Positions 7,402 to 14,445 are shown, counted from the stretch's first letter. The stretch: 14,725 nt of DNA from UBA5314 sp964635975 (GCA_964635975.1 CAZWPO010000046.1:1-14725); one strand, 5' to 3'. The notes: generated from the letters alone by a model not told the origin. Translations and numbers: made by a program.

Positions 7402-9303
7402 ATGAAAAAAAATATATCTGGTTTCAATTGGATAAGCAGGTTGATTTTATTAATAATGGCCTTAAGTCTGCCCTTGGCGGTATTTGTTGATATCGCCCGG
7501 GCGGCCGATCGTAGTTTTAAGATGGAGCGGGTCGAGATAGAAGCCGAGGCTCTACCGGACGCCTCTTTGCAGGTTACGGAAAAGCTGACTATAGATTTTT
7601 CTGGCCAGTGGAAGGGGTTTTTTATAAGCATACCCCTGGATACCACCACTATTCAGGATGTAGTAGTCTATGAGAACGGCAAGCCATACAAATATAATTC
7701 GGGGAAAGAATACGGCCCTCCCGGTACTTACTTGCTCAAGAAGGAGAGCAATAATCTCACGATTGACTGGAGTATGGAGGCAAAGGATGAAAAGCGCGTT
7801 TTTAATGTAAGCTACCGGGTAATTAATGCGGTTAAGATGCATAATGATGTTGCCGAGTTATACCGCAAGTTTATTGGAAACAAAAATGCGGAGAAGATTG
7901 GCGAAGTAAAGGTAAACCTGAAACTGCCCGTGGGCGCCAAAGAATATCAGCAGGGTAAAGATATTAGAATCTGGGGACATGGACCTTTGCAGGGCGAAGT
8001 TAATTTTACTGCGCCCAATGTGGTCACCTGGCAGACCAAAAACCTGCCCGCCTATACGTTCGTAGAGGGGCGGGTAGTCACGCCTTTGACTTTATTCCCT
8101 AACGCGCCCGCAAGTGTTCAAAGCGGGAAGAACGCTTTATCCGGCATACTGGCTGAGGAAGAGAAATGGGCAGATGATGCCAATCGTGAACGCTGGTTGG
8201 CCCGGGCGGAGATTGTGGGGTCTTTTCTTCTTGTAATAGTAGCCCTGGGGGCTGTATTTTTCCTTTGGCGCAAATACGGAAGACCTTATCCAACCCAATT
8301 CGACGGTTCTTATTACCGCGAACTGCCGGCTAATTATAGCCCGGCTGAACTGGGTTTACTATGGAACCATAGGAAGTTACAAGCTCGAGATTTTACAGCC
8401 ACCATAATGGATCTGGCCCGCCGCAAGTTTATTTTGATTGAAGAAGAAAGACAGGAAGTGCGCAAGTTATTGGGCACTAAAGAGGTAACAAGATATCGTC
8501 TCACCTTTCTGCTCCCGCCTGATCCTGCTGGCATGAGGAAGCCCGGGGAAGCCAGTTTGATTGACCACGAGCGCGAATTACTGGATTATCTACACTATAC
8601 TATTGCGGGTGGTAATGGTTTTCTGTACCTGGACGACATAGAAAGATTCACAAAAAAATATGGGGAAGCATTCTATGCCTTCTGGCAGGGTTGGACTGCC
8701 ACGGTAAGCTCACGGGGTGAAGAGGTGGAGTTTTTTGAAAACAGTGGTAATATGCCTTTGTTTACGGTATTAGGAGGTCTGGCGCTTTTCACGATAGGCG
8801 CCATGGTTGTATCTGAAAAGGCCATACTAGGAGCTGGGTTACTGCTTGCAGGGACTATTTTGGGAGTCGTTCCCCGCCTGTTTAAACGCAGATCACCGTC
8901 CGGACAGGAAGACTTCGTACGCTGGCAGGCTTTCCGGCGCTTCCTATTGCATTTTTCACAGATGCAAAGACACGAAATACCGAGCCTCATTATTTGGGAG
9001 CATTTTCTGGTATATGCAGTTTCACTGGGAGTTGCACGGGAAGTAATAAGCCAGTTGGAACTGGTATTTCCTAACCTGCAGGACGGCGATCACCGTTTTG
9101 GATATGGTTGGTATACTTACGGAGCCTGGCATGGTTTTAATTCATTCCAGGATTCTTTCAGCGATATTGGTAGCATTGTAGAGAGCGCAATCAAATCGGC
9201 AGGCAAGGCAGCAAGCAAATCATCATCTGGTTCAGGGGGTGGCGGAGGTTTCTCTTCCGGCGGCGGAGGAGGCAGCGGCGGTTCCAGCTATGGAGGCCGA
9301 TAG
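7402..9303 (+). CDS. DUF2207 family membrane protein with glycine-rich tail
   Basis: The ATG at 7402 lies 18 bp after lemA; the upstream AAAAGGGG is a modest ribosome binding site, compatible with coupling to lemA. Of the 633 residues, about 1-34 form a signal peptide ending in ARA-AD. An N-terminal extracytoplasmic domain (about 36-265) has the DUF2207 type pattern. One TM helix (271-291) precedes a cytoplasmic part with 'LLWNHRKLQARDFTATIMDLARRKFI', typical of the family (residues about 316-341). Two TM helices follow (about 451-470 and 472-493). The C terminus is a Gly/Ser run ending SSYGGR, the usual low-complexity tail of these proteins. The family is a known LemA neighbour; molecular function is not established. 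No frameshift or truncation is seen. Confidence 0.95.
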   Translation: MKKNISGFNWISRLILLIMALSLPLAVFVDIARAADRSFKMERVEIEAEALPDASLQVTEKLTIDFSGQWKGFFISIPLDTTTIQDVVVYENGKPYKYNSGKEYGPPGTYLLKKESNNLTIDWSMEAKDEKRVFNVSYRVINAVKMHNDVAELYRKFIGNKNAEKIGEVKVNLKLPVGAKEYQQGKDIRIWGHGPLQGEVNFTAPNVVTWQTKNLPAYTFVEGRVVTPLTLFPNAPASVQSGKNALSGILAEEEKWADDANRERWLARAEIVGSFLLVIVALGAVFFLWRKYGRPYPTQFDGSYYRELPANYSPAELGLLWNHRKLQARDFTATIMDLARRKFILIEEERQEVRKLLGTKEVTRYRLTFLLPPDPAGMRKPGEASLIDHERELLDYLHYTIAGGNGFLYLDDIERFTKKYGEAFYAFWQGWTATVSSRGEEVEFFENSGNMPLFTVLGGLALFTIGAMVVSEKAILGAGLLLAGTILGVVPRLFKRRSPSGQEDFVRWQAFRRFLLHFSQMQRHEIPSLIIWEHFLVYAVSLGVAREVISQLELVFPNLQDGDHRFGYGWYTYGAWHGFNSFQDSFSDIGSIVESAIKSAGKAASKSSSGSGGGGGFSSGGGGGSGGSSYGGR

Positions 9304-9306
9304 AGC

Positions 9307-9315
9307 TGATATAAT
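9307..9315 (+). promoter_or_regulatory. Possible extended -10 promoter
   Basis: TGATATAAT matches the extended -10 form TGnTATAAT exactly, 34 bp before the ATG at 9349. There is no recognisable -35 at the right distance, which is acceptable for extended -10 promoters. It would give the last gene of the cluster its own transcript. Confidence 0.35.
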
Positions 9316-9348
9316 CTATAGCAACTGCAGCTAAAAGGAGTGAGATAT

Positions 9349-10029
9349 ATGCTTTGCCCCAAATGTGGGACGGATTCAGATAAAAGCATCAGGTTTTGCA
9401 TAGAGTGCGGCAGTGCTCTGGAAAATACTGACCAGGTTAATAAAACAACCGGAAGAAACCTTATCGGGTTTTCGCCCCGAATTCATGATCCGGCTTTTGC
9501 TAAATATATCAAAGATACAAAACGATGGTCTTTTATATTCGCATCTATTATAGCCATAGCCGCTGTAGCCGGATTTTATATTTACGGAGAAACCAGCTCG
9601 GAAATGGATAATCCCGAGGCGCTATATATTGGCCTGGGAATTGGAGGAATGTTCATGGTCATTGCATTGCTCCAGACGATAGGTAGAAAAATGGGCACTA
9701 CCTGGGATGGACAGGTAGTTGATAAGAAAATTGAGAAAAAACAGAGAAAACGTCAATCTGGCAGTGACCACTACTGGGAGAACTATACTTCATTTATAAT
9801 CGTTATCCAAAGCGACACCGGCAAAATTCACAATATAAGTACAGATGATGACGATACGGTTTTTAACTACTACCAGATCGGCGACCGTGTTCGGCATCAC
9901 AGGGGTTTGAATTCATACGAAAAATATGATAAATCAAAGGATGCCATTATATTTTGCACCGCTTGCGCCAGTTTGAACAACATCCAGGATGACAGGTGTT
10001 TTCGCTGCCAGTGTCCACTGCTAAAATAA
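9349..10029 (+). CDS. Two-TM protein with zinc ribbons at both ends, DUF3592-like middle
   Basis: The ATG at 9349 is eight bases after AAAGGAG; an in-frame GTG at 9340 overlaps that ribosome binding site and is rejected. The product has 226 residues. An N-terminal zinc ribbon (C3, C6, C17, C20) and a C-terminal one (C203, C206, C217, C220, with an extra C222) bracket two TM helices (about 60-80 and 92-112). A soluble stretch starts with 'GTTWDGQVVDKK' and contains 'YTSFIIVIQSDTGK', 'YQIGDRVRHHRG'. This pattern resembles small beta domains in DUF3592-type membrane proteins that follow a TM pair; the match is from memory. Both ribbons should be cytoplasmic. It ends the cluster and is followed by a terminator. 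Confidence 0.88.
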   Translation: MLCPKCGTDSDKSIRFCIECGSALENTDQVNKTTGRNLIGFSPRIHDPAFAKYIKDTKRWSFIFASIIAIAAVAGFYIYGETSSEMDNPEALYIGLGIGGMFMVIALLQTIGRKMGTTWDGQVVDKKIEKKQRKRQSGSDHYWENYTSFIIVIQSDTGKIHNISTDDDDTVFNYYQIGDRVRHHRGLNSYEKYDKSKDAIIFCTACASLNNIQDDRCFRCQCPLLK

Positions 10030-10099
10030 TAAGACTTACCTCTTTTTGGAATATATTGCTTCTTTTTTTAAATTCAAACTGAAAATAGACAAAAAATTA

Positions 10100-10123
10100 A
10101 GAGGGCTAAAACCCTCTATTTTT
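10100..10123. terminator. Bidirectional rho-independent terminator
   Basis: AGAGGG, loop CTAAAA, CCCTCT, then ATTTTTC on the + strand. On the - strand the same stem is followed by TTAATTTTTT. It can end the zinc-ribbon gene from the left and the tRNA-Leu transcript from the right. Confidence 0.85.
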
Positions 10124-10126
10124 CTT

Positions 10127-10179
10127 TGGTGCCAGAGGTGGGACTCGAACCCACACGCCTCGCGGCACACGATTTTGAG
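10127..10179 (-). other. tRNA-Leu(CAA) 3' fragment, probable attachment-site core
   Basis: On the - strand this reads anticodon loop CTCAAAA (CAA), the 3' anticodon stem TCGTG, a long variable arm with GCC-GCGA-GGC, the T arm GTGGG-TTCGAGT-CCCAC, the acceptor strand CTCTGGC, discriminator A and CCA. The matching 5' half is missing. The 5' anticodon stem should be CACGA, but the next bases (10180 onward) do not pair, and no GCCAGAG acceptor strand is found upstream. A tRNA 3' fragment with a sharp break at the anticodon is typical of an att core left by a tyrosine-integrase element. The unbroken side (left) should be host and the broken side (right) the element, with an intact - strand tRNA-Leu expected beyond the right edge. 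Confidence 0.85.
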
Positions 10180-10268
10180 ATTTACCAACAGATTTTTTCT
10201 GATATTTTTACATCCGTTGGATGTTAATGCGATCCCCGAAGTGTAGGGATTAAATAGCGTTTTTGTGC
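10180..10268. other. Non-coding, hairpin-rich DNA next to the att core
   Basis: This stretch has no credible gene. It holds small inverted repeats: ACATCC-GTT-GGATGT near 10209-10223, ATCCC and GGGAT around 10231-10250, and CAGA-TTTTTT-CTG near 10190. They could be part of the attachment region or a terminator for - strand transcription, but none is diagnostic. Confidence 0.35.
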
Positions 10269-10394
10269 CTATGGGTCACTTTTGATTTTTTCTAGTTTTT
10301 TTGGGCAAACGGCAGTAAAAATGGCAGTAAAACTTTTCTGAGGGAGCTCCGTTATTTCGGATGATGTGGGTATTTTCATTTTGCAAATATTAGC
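10269..10394 (-). pseudogene. Possible integrase C-terminal remnant
   Basis: On the - strand an open frame runs from just inside a stop at about 10395 to TAG at 10269-10271. Its first ATG is at 10379, giving 36 residues that end KLEKIKSDP. The stretch 'KSFTAIFTAV' followed by a Lys-rich end resembles C-terminal tails of Firmicutes phage-type integrases, which often stop close to a tRNA attachment site. There is no catalytic motif, ribosome binding site or upstream continuation, so this is either decayed or coincidental. Confidence 0.25.
10311..10332. repeat. Two direct copies of GGCAGTAAAA
   Basis: The decamer occurs at 10311-10320 and 10323-10332. It might be a pair of arm-type binding sites for integrase or excisionase near the att core, or just repeated codons (FTA-x-FTA) of the short - strand frame. 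There are only two copies. Confidence 0.45.
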
Positions 10395-10452
10395 TTAAAT
10401 TAATCGCCTTTTCTTTTAGAACATCAATATGGAAAATAATTCTGGGAATGTA

Positions 10453-10481
10453 TTTACTTAACATGGTAATCAGTCTATAAT
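10453..10481 (+). promoter_or_regulatory. Sigma-A-type promoter for the ATPase operon
   Basis: TTTACT (10453-10458) and a perfect TATAAT (10476-10481) are separated by 17 bases in an AT-rich stretch. Transcription would begin near 10488, giving an untranslated leader of about 150 bases before the ATPase gene. Confidence 0.65.
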
Positions 10482-10513
10482 GAAAATGCAAATTAAAATA
10501 ATTTAATAAAAAT

Positions 10514-10530
10514 CTCCCGCTTTACGGGAG
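10514..10530 (+). promoter_or_regulatory. Leader hairpin CTCCCG-CTTTA-CGGGAG
   Basis: A perfect 6-bp stem with a five-base loop lies about 26 bases after the predicted transcription start and before the terminator hairpin of the same leader. A related sequence (AAATCTCCCG ... CGGG) occurs at 14408-14427 just before another element gene, suggesting a shared leader element. Confidence 0.55.
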
Positions 10531-10548
10531 GAACGAGCGAACCAAAAG

Positions 10549-10575
10549 GGCTCCGTTTAAAACGGAGTCTTTTTT
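10549..10575 (+). terminator. Terminator hairpin inside the ATPase leader
   Basis: GGCTCCGTT, loop TAA, AACGGAGTC (nine pairs including one G-U) followed by TTTTTT. It stands between the predicted promoter and the ATPase ribosome binding site with no gene in front of it. It should therefore act as an attenuator or define a short leader RNA of about 90 nt. I do not recognise a riboswitch class. Confidence 0.75.
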
Positions 10576-10635
10576 ATTGGAGAAATATCTTATTAAAATC
10601 TTCTGCAACAGCGGAAGGAAGGGAGTGAAGTTTAG

Positions 10636-12141
10636 ATGTTTGAAGAGAGCTTTGTTGCTTGTATTCGTGCAGGAGTACCGGCAGTCGCAGTTGCTTCTTC
10701 AGAGTGGGAACGGGTAGCCCGTGATATGCACGGTATTGCTGCAACAACTGGGATGCAAATTGCTGTTTGGACCTACCTAAAGGGATTGGTGATGGACGAT
10801 AAAACCATCTCTACCGCTGACAACCCTTTGGAGGCCCTCAATGCGCTTGAAGACTTATCTGATACGGTGGTGATATTCATGAATTATAACCGCAACTTGC
10901 TCCATCCTGTTATCCAGCAAAAGATCAGAGAGCTGCTGCCACATTGTAAAAGCAATGGGGTGGTTTTGGCTTTTATATCTGTATCAGGTAACCTGCCGGA
11001 GGAGCTTGAAAAAGAAGTGATTCTTCTGGAGTATGCTCTGCCCAGTAAAGAAGCTATTGATCTGGTTCTAAACAATTTTACCGAAGTCACGGAGGAAAAG
11101 GCGGAGTTACGGCAAAAGCTAGTCGAGGCAGCGGTTGGGTTGACCCAGAACGAAGCCGAAAACCTGATTGCCCTGGCCCTTGCCAAGAACAACTTGATAA
11201 TAACTGAGCAGGCCGTAGCAGATGTAAAAAGGCAAAAAGCTCAAGCCTTGAAAAAATCGGGAGTATTAGAGCTGTATGAACCCGAGAGATTGCCGAAAGT
11301 CGGGGGTCTTGACCAACTAAAGCTTTGGCTCTGGGAAAGGGGCAGAGCCTTTTCGCAGGAAGCCAGAGAATTTGGCATTCCGTTTCCAAAGGGAATATTG
11401 GTATTTGGTATTCCCGGCACCGGGAAATCGCTAATAGCCAAGACCATTGCTAAACAGTGGGATATGCCGCTCCTTATTCTCGGAAACATTCTTGATAAAT
11501 TTGTTGGAGAAAGTGAAAGGAAAATGAAAGAAGCGCTGAAGCAGGCCGAGGCCATGGCTCCGTGCGTCCTGATGATTGACGAGGTGGAAAAATTCTTTGC
11601 CGGAGTGGGCGGCAGTTCCGATTCTGGCGTATCTACTCGGTTGTTCGGTCAGTTTTTAACCTTCATGCAGGAGACCAGGGCGCCGGTTTTCGTGGTGGCA
11701 ACTGCCAATAATATCACGGGGCTTCCACCCGAGCTGCTCAGAAAGGGAAGATTTGATGACTTGTGGTTTGTTGACCTGCCCGGTGAGGAAGAAAGAGAGG
11801 AGATATTTAAAATTCATATCAGTAAGTTCGGGCGATCCCCGGAGAGATTCGATGCTAAGAAGCTATCTAATGCCACTCCGGGATACACCGGATCAGAAAT
11901 CGAACAGATTGTTGTAGCGGGACTTTTTAGAGCATTTGCGAGGGATATGGATATAGACACGGACATATTGATTGAAGCGGCAAGAGAGACTGCGCCTTTG
12001 TTTATTACTATGCAAGAACAAATTACGCAGATGAGAGAATGGGGCAAAAAGAGAGCAAGAGCGGCATCATCAAGCCAAGAAGCACCGGAGAGAAGGATTT
12101 CTGCGTTTGAAGTTGCCCGGAAAATACGATCAATAAGCTAA
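10636..12141 (+). CDS. AAA+ ATPase, Ycf46-like
   Basis: The ATG follows GGAAGGGAGTGAAGTTTAG. The product is 501 residues. The N-terminal domain (about 1-200) resembles that of Ycf46-type ATPases: an opening with 'IRAGVPAVAVASSEWERV', a conserved 'VWTYLKGL', and an all-helical segment around 140-200. The AAA+ module has Walker A GIPGTGKS (258-265), Walker B VLMIDE (311-316), a sensor ATANN (355-359) and an arginine-finger-like LLRKGRFDD (367-375). The lid domain continues to about 450, with GYTGSEIEQ. Residues after 460 are basic. Ycf46 proteins are known from plastids and cyanobacteria, with a reported role in CO2 uptake regulation there; in Firmicutes the role is unknown. It heads a set with DUF1257 and DUF2997 genes; a terminator directly follows. 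No TM segments. Confidence 0.92.
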   Translation: MFEESFVACIRAGVPAVAVASSEWERVARDMHGIAATTGMQIAVWTYLKGLVMDDKTISTADNPLEALNALEDLSDTVVIFMNYNRNLLHPVIQQKIRELLPHCKSNGVVLAFISVSGNLPEELEKEVILLEYALPSKEAIDLVLNNFTEVTEEKAELRQKLVEAAVGLTQNEAENLIALALAKNNLIITEQAVADVKRQKAQALKKSGVLELYEPERLPKVGGLDQLKLWLWERGRAFSQEAREFGIPFPKGILVFGIPGTGKSLIAKTIAKQWDMPLLILGNILDKFVGESERKMKEALKQAEAMAPCVLMIDEVEKFFAGVGGSSDSGVSTRLFGQFLTFMQETRAPVFVVATANNITGLPPELLRKGRFDDLWFVDLPGEEEREEIFKIHISKFGRSPERFDAKKLSNATPGYTGSEIEQIVVAGLFRAFARDMDIDTDILIEAARETAPLFITMQEQITQMREWGKKRARAASSSQEAPERRISAFEVARKIRSIS

Positions 12142-12157
12142 TAAGTACGGATCATTT

Positions 12158-12182
12158 AAGCGACTTAAAGGTCGCTTTTTTT
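12158..12182 (+). terminator. Rho-independent terminator after the ATPase gene
   Basis: AAGCGAC, loop TTAAAG, GTCGCTT, followed by five more Ts, 17 bp after the ATPase stop. The next gene starts 63 bp downstream without an evident promoter, so some read-through is likely. Confidence 0.88.
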
Positions 12183-12244
12183 ATGCGTAAAAATCAAGTT
12201 GAAATCCTTTGTCAAACAGAGGGAAGGAAAGGAAGTGAGTTATT

Positions 12245-12715
12245 GTGAGTCATTGGTTCTCAGTAAAGACTCGTTTTCAAAACGAGAGAGCTATTAAGCA
12301 GGCAGCCAACTCCTTAGGGTTCTCGGTAGTTCATCGGAAGAGCTGCCGTGGATACGGAGGCCAAACCAAAGTTTGCGACCTGGTCTTAAAACTTCCTGGG
12401 GAATATGACGTCGGTTTTATGAGATGGGATGACGCATTTGTAGTTGTAGCCGATTTTTGGCTAGATGAAATAGCAAAGTACCTGGCGGACCCTCAAACGC
12501 TTGCTAAAGCAAAAGAAGGATACGACCAAATTTGCAAAATGCAGGGATTTGGGCAGGCAGAACAGAGCTTAGCAGATGCTAAGTTATCAAAGTTTACCCA
12601 AACCTACAACCGTTTTGCCGTTAAAGAGCTTATTCATGCCAAGGGGCTACAGTATATGGAAACGGCGTTGTCAGATGGCACAGTCGTTCTTGAAGTGAAT
12701 GGAAATCCCTACTAG
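12245..12715 (+). CDS. DUF1257 family protein (Ycf35-like)
   Basis: A GTG start follows AAAGGAAGTGAG. The 156 residues open with MSHWFSVKTRFQNE, matching the family opening 'MSHFS.ikT...d...L..AL..LG', followed by 'GYGGQTKVCDLVLKLPGEYDVGF' (about residues 37-59) and 'ADFW' (75-78). These fit DUF1257, which includes plastid Ycf35. It is soluble with no signal peptide. The biochemical function is not known. The next gene's ribosome binding site overlaps its stop codon, so translation is probably coupled to the DUF2997 gene. The same neighbours are found in cyanobacteria, so the pairing itself is likely ancient; this last point is from general knowledge. Confidence 0.9.
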   Translation: MSHWFSVKTRFQNERAIKQAANSLGFSVVHRKSCRGYGGQTKVCDLVLKLPGEYDVGFMRWDDAFVVVADFWLDEIAKYLADPQTLAKAKEGYDQICKMQGFGQAEQSLADAKLSKFTQTYNRFAVKELIHAKGLQYMETALSDGTVVLEVNGNPY

Positions 12716-12727
12716 GAGGTGCTATTA

Positions 12728-12916
12728 ATGAAAAATGTCATCGTAAAGCTCCTTCCCTGCGGTTCTATAACGGTTGATGCCCAGGGGTATGCCGGTAGTG
12801 CCTGCGAGTTAGCTACGGCCTTTCTTAAGCACTTGGGTGCTGTTGAGAATGATGTTAAAAAGAGTGAATATTTTGAGACCCTGAATCTAACCGAGGAGGT
12901 TAAAATTGATGGCTAA
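12728..12916 (+). CDS. DUF2997 family small protein
   Basis: The ATG at 12728 is eight bases after GGAGG (12715-12719), which begins inside the preceding stop codon. A GTG at 12719 overlaps the ribosome binding site and is rejected. The 62-residue protein has a beta-strand opening 'VIVKLLPCGSITVDAQGYAGSAC', about residues 4-26, then a helix with 'ATAFLKHLG'. This fits DUF2997 in both length and pattern. DUF2997 genes are typical partners of DUF1257. Its end overlaps the next gene by 8 bp. Confidence 0.85.
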   Translation: MKNVIVKLLPCGSITVDAQGYAGSACELATAFLKHLGAVENDVKKSEYFETLNLTEEVKIDG

Positions 12917-13178
12917 AATATTCATTCGATTGGATGGATGTGTTGAAGGCTTATATACGGACATTATTAACCTTCAAATCCTTGGACGATTGTATGTTAA
13001 ACGGGCTTCAAATGTGGAATTTAATGTGCCCGGGCAATCATGGGAGGTGTCTCTTCCATCTGGGGAAGTAATCTATTCAGATGGGAGCCGTGAGGCAGCA
13101 TTGGATTGGGAAAGAACCTATTGTGAAAACTGCTTAACCGGAGGATTCCGGGTTGAGGCAGAGATAGCTAATAAATAG
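12909..13178 (+). CDS. Uncharacterised 89-aa protein
   Basis: The ATG at 12909 follows GGAGG at nine bases and overlaps the DUF2997 gene by 8 bp, indicating translational coupling; a TTG three bases earlier is less likely. The sequence has 'YVKRASNVEFNVPGQSWEV', 'SDGSREAALDWERTYCE' and two cysteines near the end of that motif (CENC). The pattern RAS-x-VE ... W-x-V ... R-x-x-AL-x-W/E-x-E recalls small proteins seen in phage and plasmid genomes, but I cannot name the family. Predicted to be a small beta-rich domain followed by one helix. Its fixed place after DUF2997 suggests a third partner. Confidence 0.82.
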   Translation: MAKIFIRLDGCVEGLYTDIINLQILGRLYVKRASNVEFNVPGQSWEVSLPSGEVIYSDGSREAALDWERTYCENCLTGGFRVEAEIANK

Positions 13179-13219
13179 GCGGATAAATCTTGGCATACAG
13201 CCAAAGGAGTGATTAAAAT

Positions 13220-14347
13220 ATGACGGAAGGTTCTCTATGGAATACAAGCGATCTTGTTGGTGCGCTCGGCGCTAACGATTATCTGGGGAAAAGGCTCGCC
13301 TACAGGCTTAAGGATGCTGATATTCCCTACGATTATGTAACGGCTGTGCTTATGGAGCTTAGCTTAGAAAGCTATATTCCTAAACGCCCGTCTCCACCAG
13401 ATGTATTTCGAAGAGTCACGGGCAAACTCAGCGGATATTACCTTGTTGATGACAGGCGGCATAAGGCGGATGTCATAAAGGTTAATGAGAAAGATAACCC
13501 TCTTGAACGAGTAATAATGCTGGTCGAGGTTGATGAATTAAACCGGGCAGTATCGGATGGTAAGAAGGTGGTCTCTCTGACATTTGATAAAGAAACCCAT
13601 CACCTGGAGGCGCGTTATGGACCGGGAAAAATCAACGGGGACTGGTATGAAGAATGCCCTGAATATCTTTATAAGCTTGTAGAAAGAGCTCGCGCTGAAT
13701 ATCACAATCAAGTGAACATTCTATCTCCCCAGCAATTGCGAGATATCTTTATTAACATATTGCGCAAGTCAGGTAATCCGGTGAAAGGAATTGCGTCTCT
13801 TTGGAATATCCCCGCAACTCGTGAAATAAACGCATCCAAGCTAGAAGAGTTGTCTGTAAAACTCAACGAAATAGGGCAGGAGATCTCATTTATAGATGTT
13901 ATCCCGGTTGTTAATTCCAAGGAACAGCGCAAAAAAATGACTTCAGATGCAGTATTCTTCGCGACGGAGAGATTGAAAAGACTGCTCATCTCCGAGCAGG
14001 AAAGTATAGTTTTTTCAAAAAACCCCGAAGTTCAAAAGGAGAAATCTCAAAACCGCTTTCGGTCAGAGGCTGAAGAGGTTATGGGTCTCATTGAGGAGTA
14101 TGAGCTGTTACTGGGTGAGGCTTTGGATGAGGTTCGCCAGTCCAGGGAGATAACCCAGGCCGCCCTTGATAATTTCTGCAATAATTCTGTTCAACAGGCC
14201 ATATTCAAATCCCAAACCGAGGATAAAAAGCTAGGCCGTAGAATACGACGGGTGTTGGATACGGATCAGATTCAAAAACAAATATCTGAAATAAGCGCAC
14301 CTGGGCGCCGTTTTAACCTAGATATTAAAGAAGCTGTAGCAGTTTAA
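13220..14347 (+). CDS. DUF6744-like 375-aa protein
   Basis: The ATG lies ten bases after AAAGGAG, 41 bp after the previous stop. Residues 1-70 contain 'LGANDYLGKRL' and 'IPKRPSPPDVFRRVTGKLSGYY' (about 52-73). Around 190-235 there is 'LWNIPATREINASKLEELSVKLNEIG', then 'DVIPVVNSKEQRKKM'. These positions fit the pattern I recall for DUF6744: a P-x-x-x-FRR-x-T segment near the N terminus and a Y/W-x-I/V-P segment ahead of a helix and a 'P-V-x-D/N-x-x-E-x-R' motif. The C-terminal third is charged and probably coiled coil. DUF6744 proteins occur in phages and plasmids; function is not known to me. No catalytic motif or membrane segment is visible. The family name needs a profile search. Confidence 0.8.
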   Translation: MTEGSLWNTSDLVGALGANDYLGKRLAYRLKDADIPYDYVTAVLMELSLESYIPKRPSPPDVFRRVTGKLSGYYLVDDRRHKADVIKVNEKDNPLERVIMLVEVDELNRAVSDGKKVVSLTFDKETHHLEARYGPGKINGDWYEECPEYLYKLVERARAEYHNQVNILSPQQLRDIFINILRKSGNPVKGIASLWNIPATREINASKLEELSVKLNEIGQEISFIDVIPVVNSKEQRKKMTSDAVFFATERLKRLLISEQESIVFSKNPEVQKEKSQNRFRSEAEEVMGLIEEYELLLGEALDEVRQSREITQAALDNFCNNSVQQAIFKSQTEDKKLGRRIRRVLDTDQIQKQISEISAPGRRFNLDIKEAVAV

Positions 14348-14361
14348 ATAAATAACTATTG

Positions 14362-14387
14362 AGCATCCGCGAAGGGTGCTTTTTTTA
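14362..14387 (+). terminator. Rho-independent terminator
   Basis: AGCATCC, loop GCGAA, GGGTGCT (seven pairs, one G-U), followed by a run of six Ts, 14 bp after the stop of the DUF6744-like gene. Confidence 0.88.
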
Positions 14388-14407
14388 TGGAGTAATTTTA
14401 TTACTTT

Positions 14408-14427
14408 AAATCTCCCGTTTTTGCGGG
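14408..14427 (+). promoter_or_regulatory. Leader motif related to the one before the ATPase gene
   Basis: AAATCTCCCG-TTTTTG-CGGG forms a 4-bp GC stem and shares AAATCTCCCG and CGGG with the leader hairpin at 10511-10530. It lies directly in front of the ribosome binding site of the last gene, so pairing could affect translation or mark an RNA processing site. Confidence 0.4.
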
Positions 14428-14445
14428 TTGGAAGGAGTGTGTAGG

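Noticed and set aside
10127..10215. A complete tRNA-Leu gene on the - strand
   Set aside because: The 5' acceptor strand, D arm and 5' anticodon stem cannot be found; only the 3' part is present.
10046..10246. 66-codon + strand frame with WCQRWDSNPHASRHTI
   Set aside because: This is a common spurious translation from the antisense strand of a tRNA; the region is the tRNA-Leu fragment.
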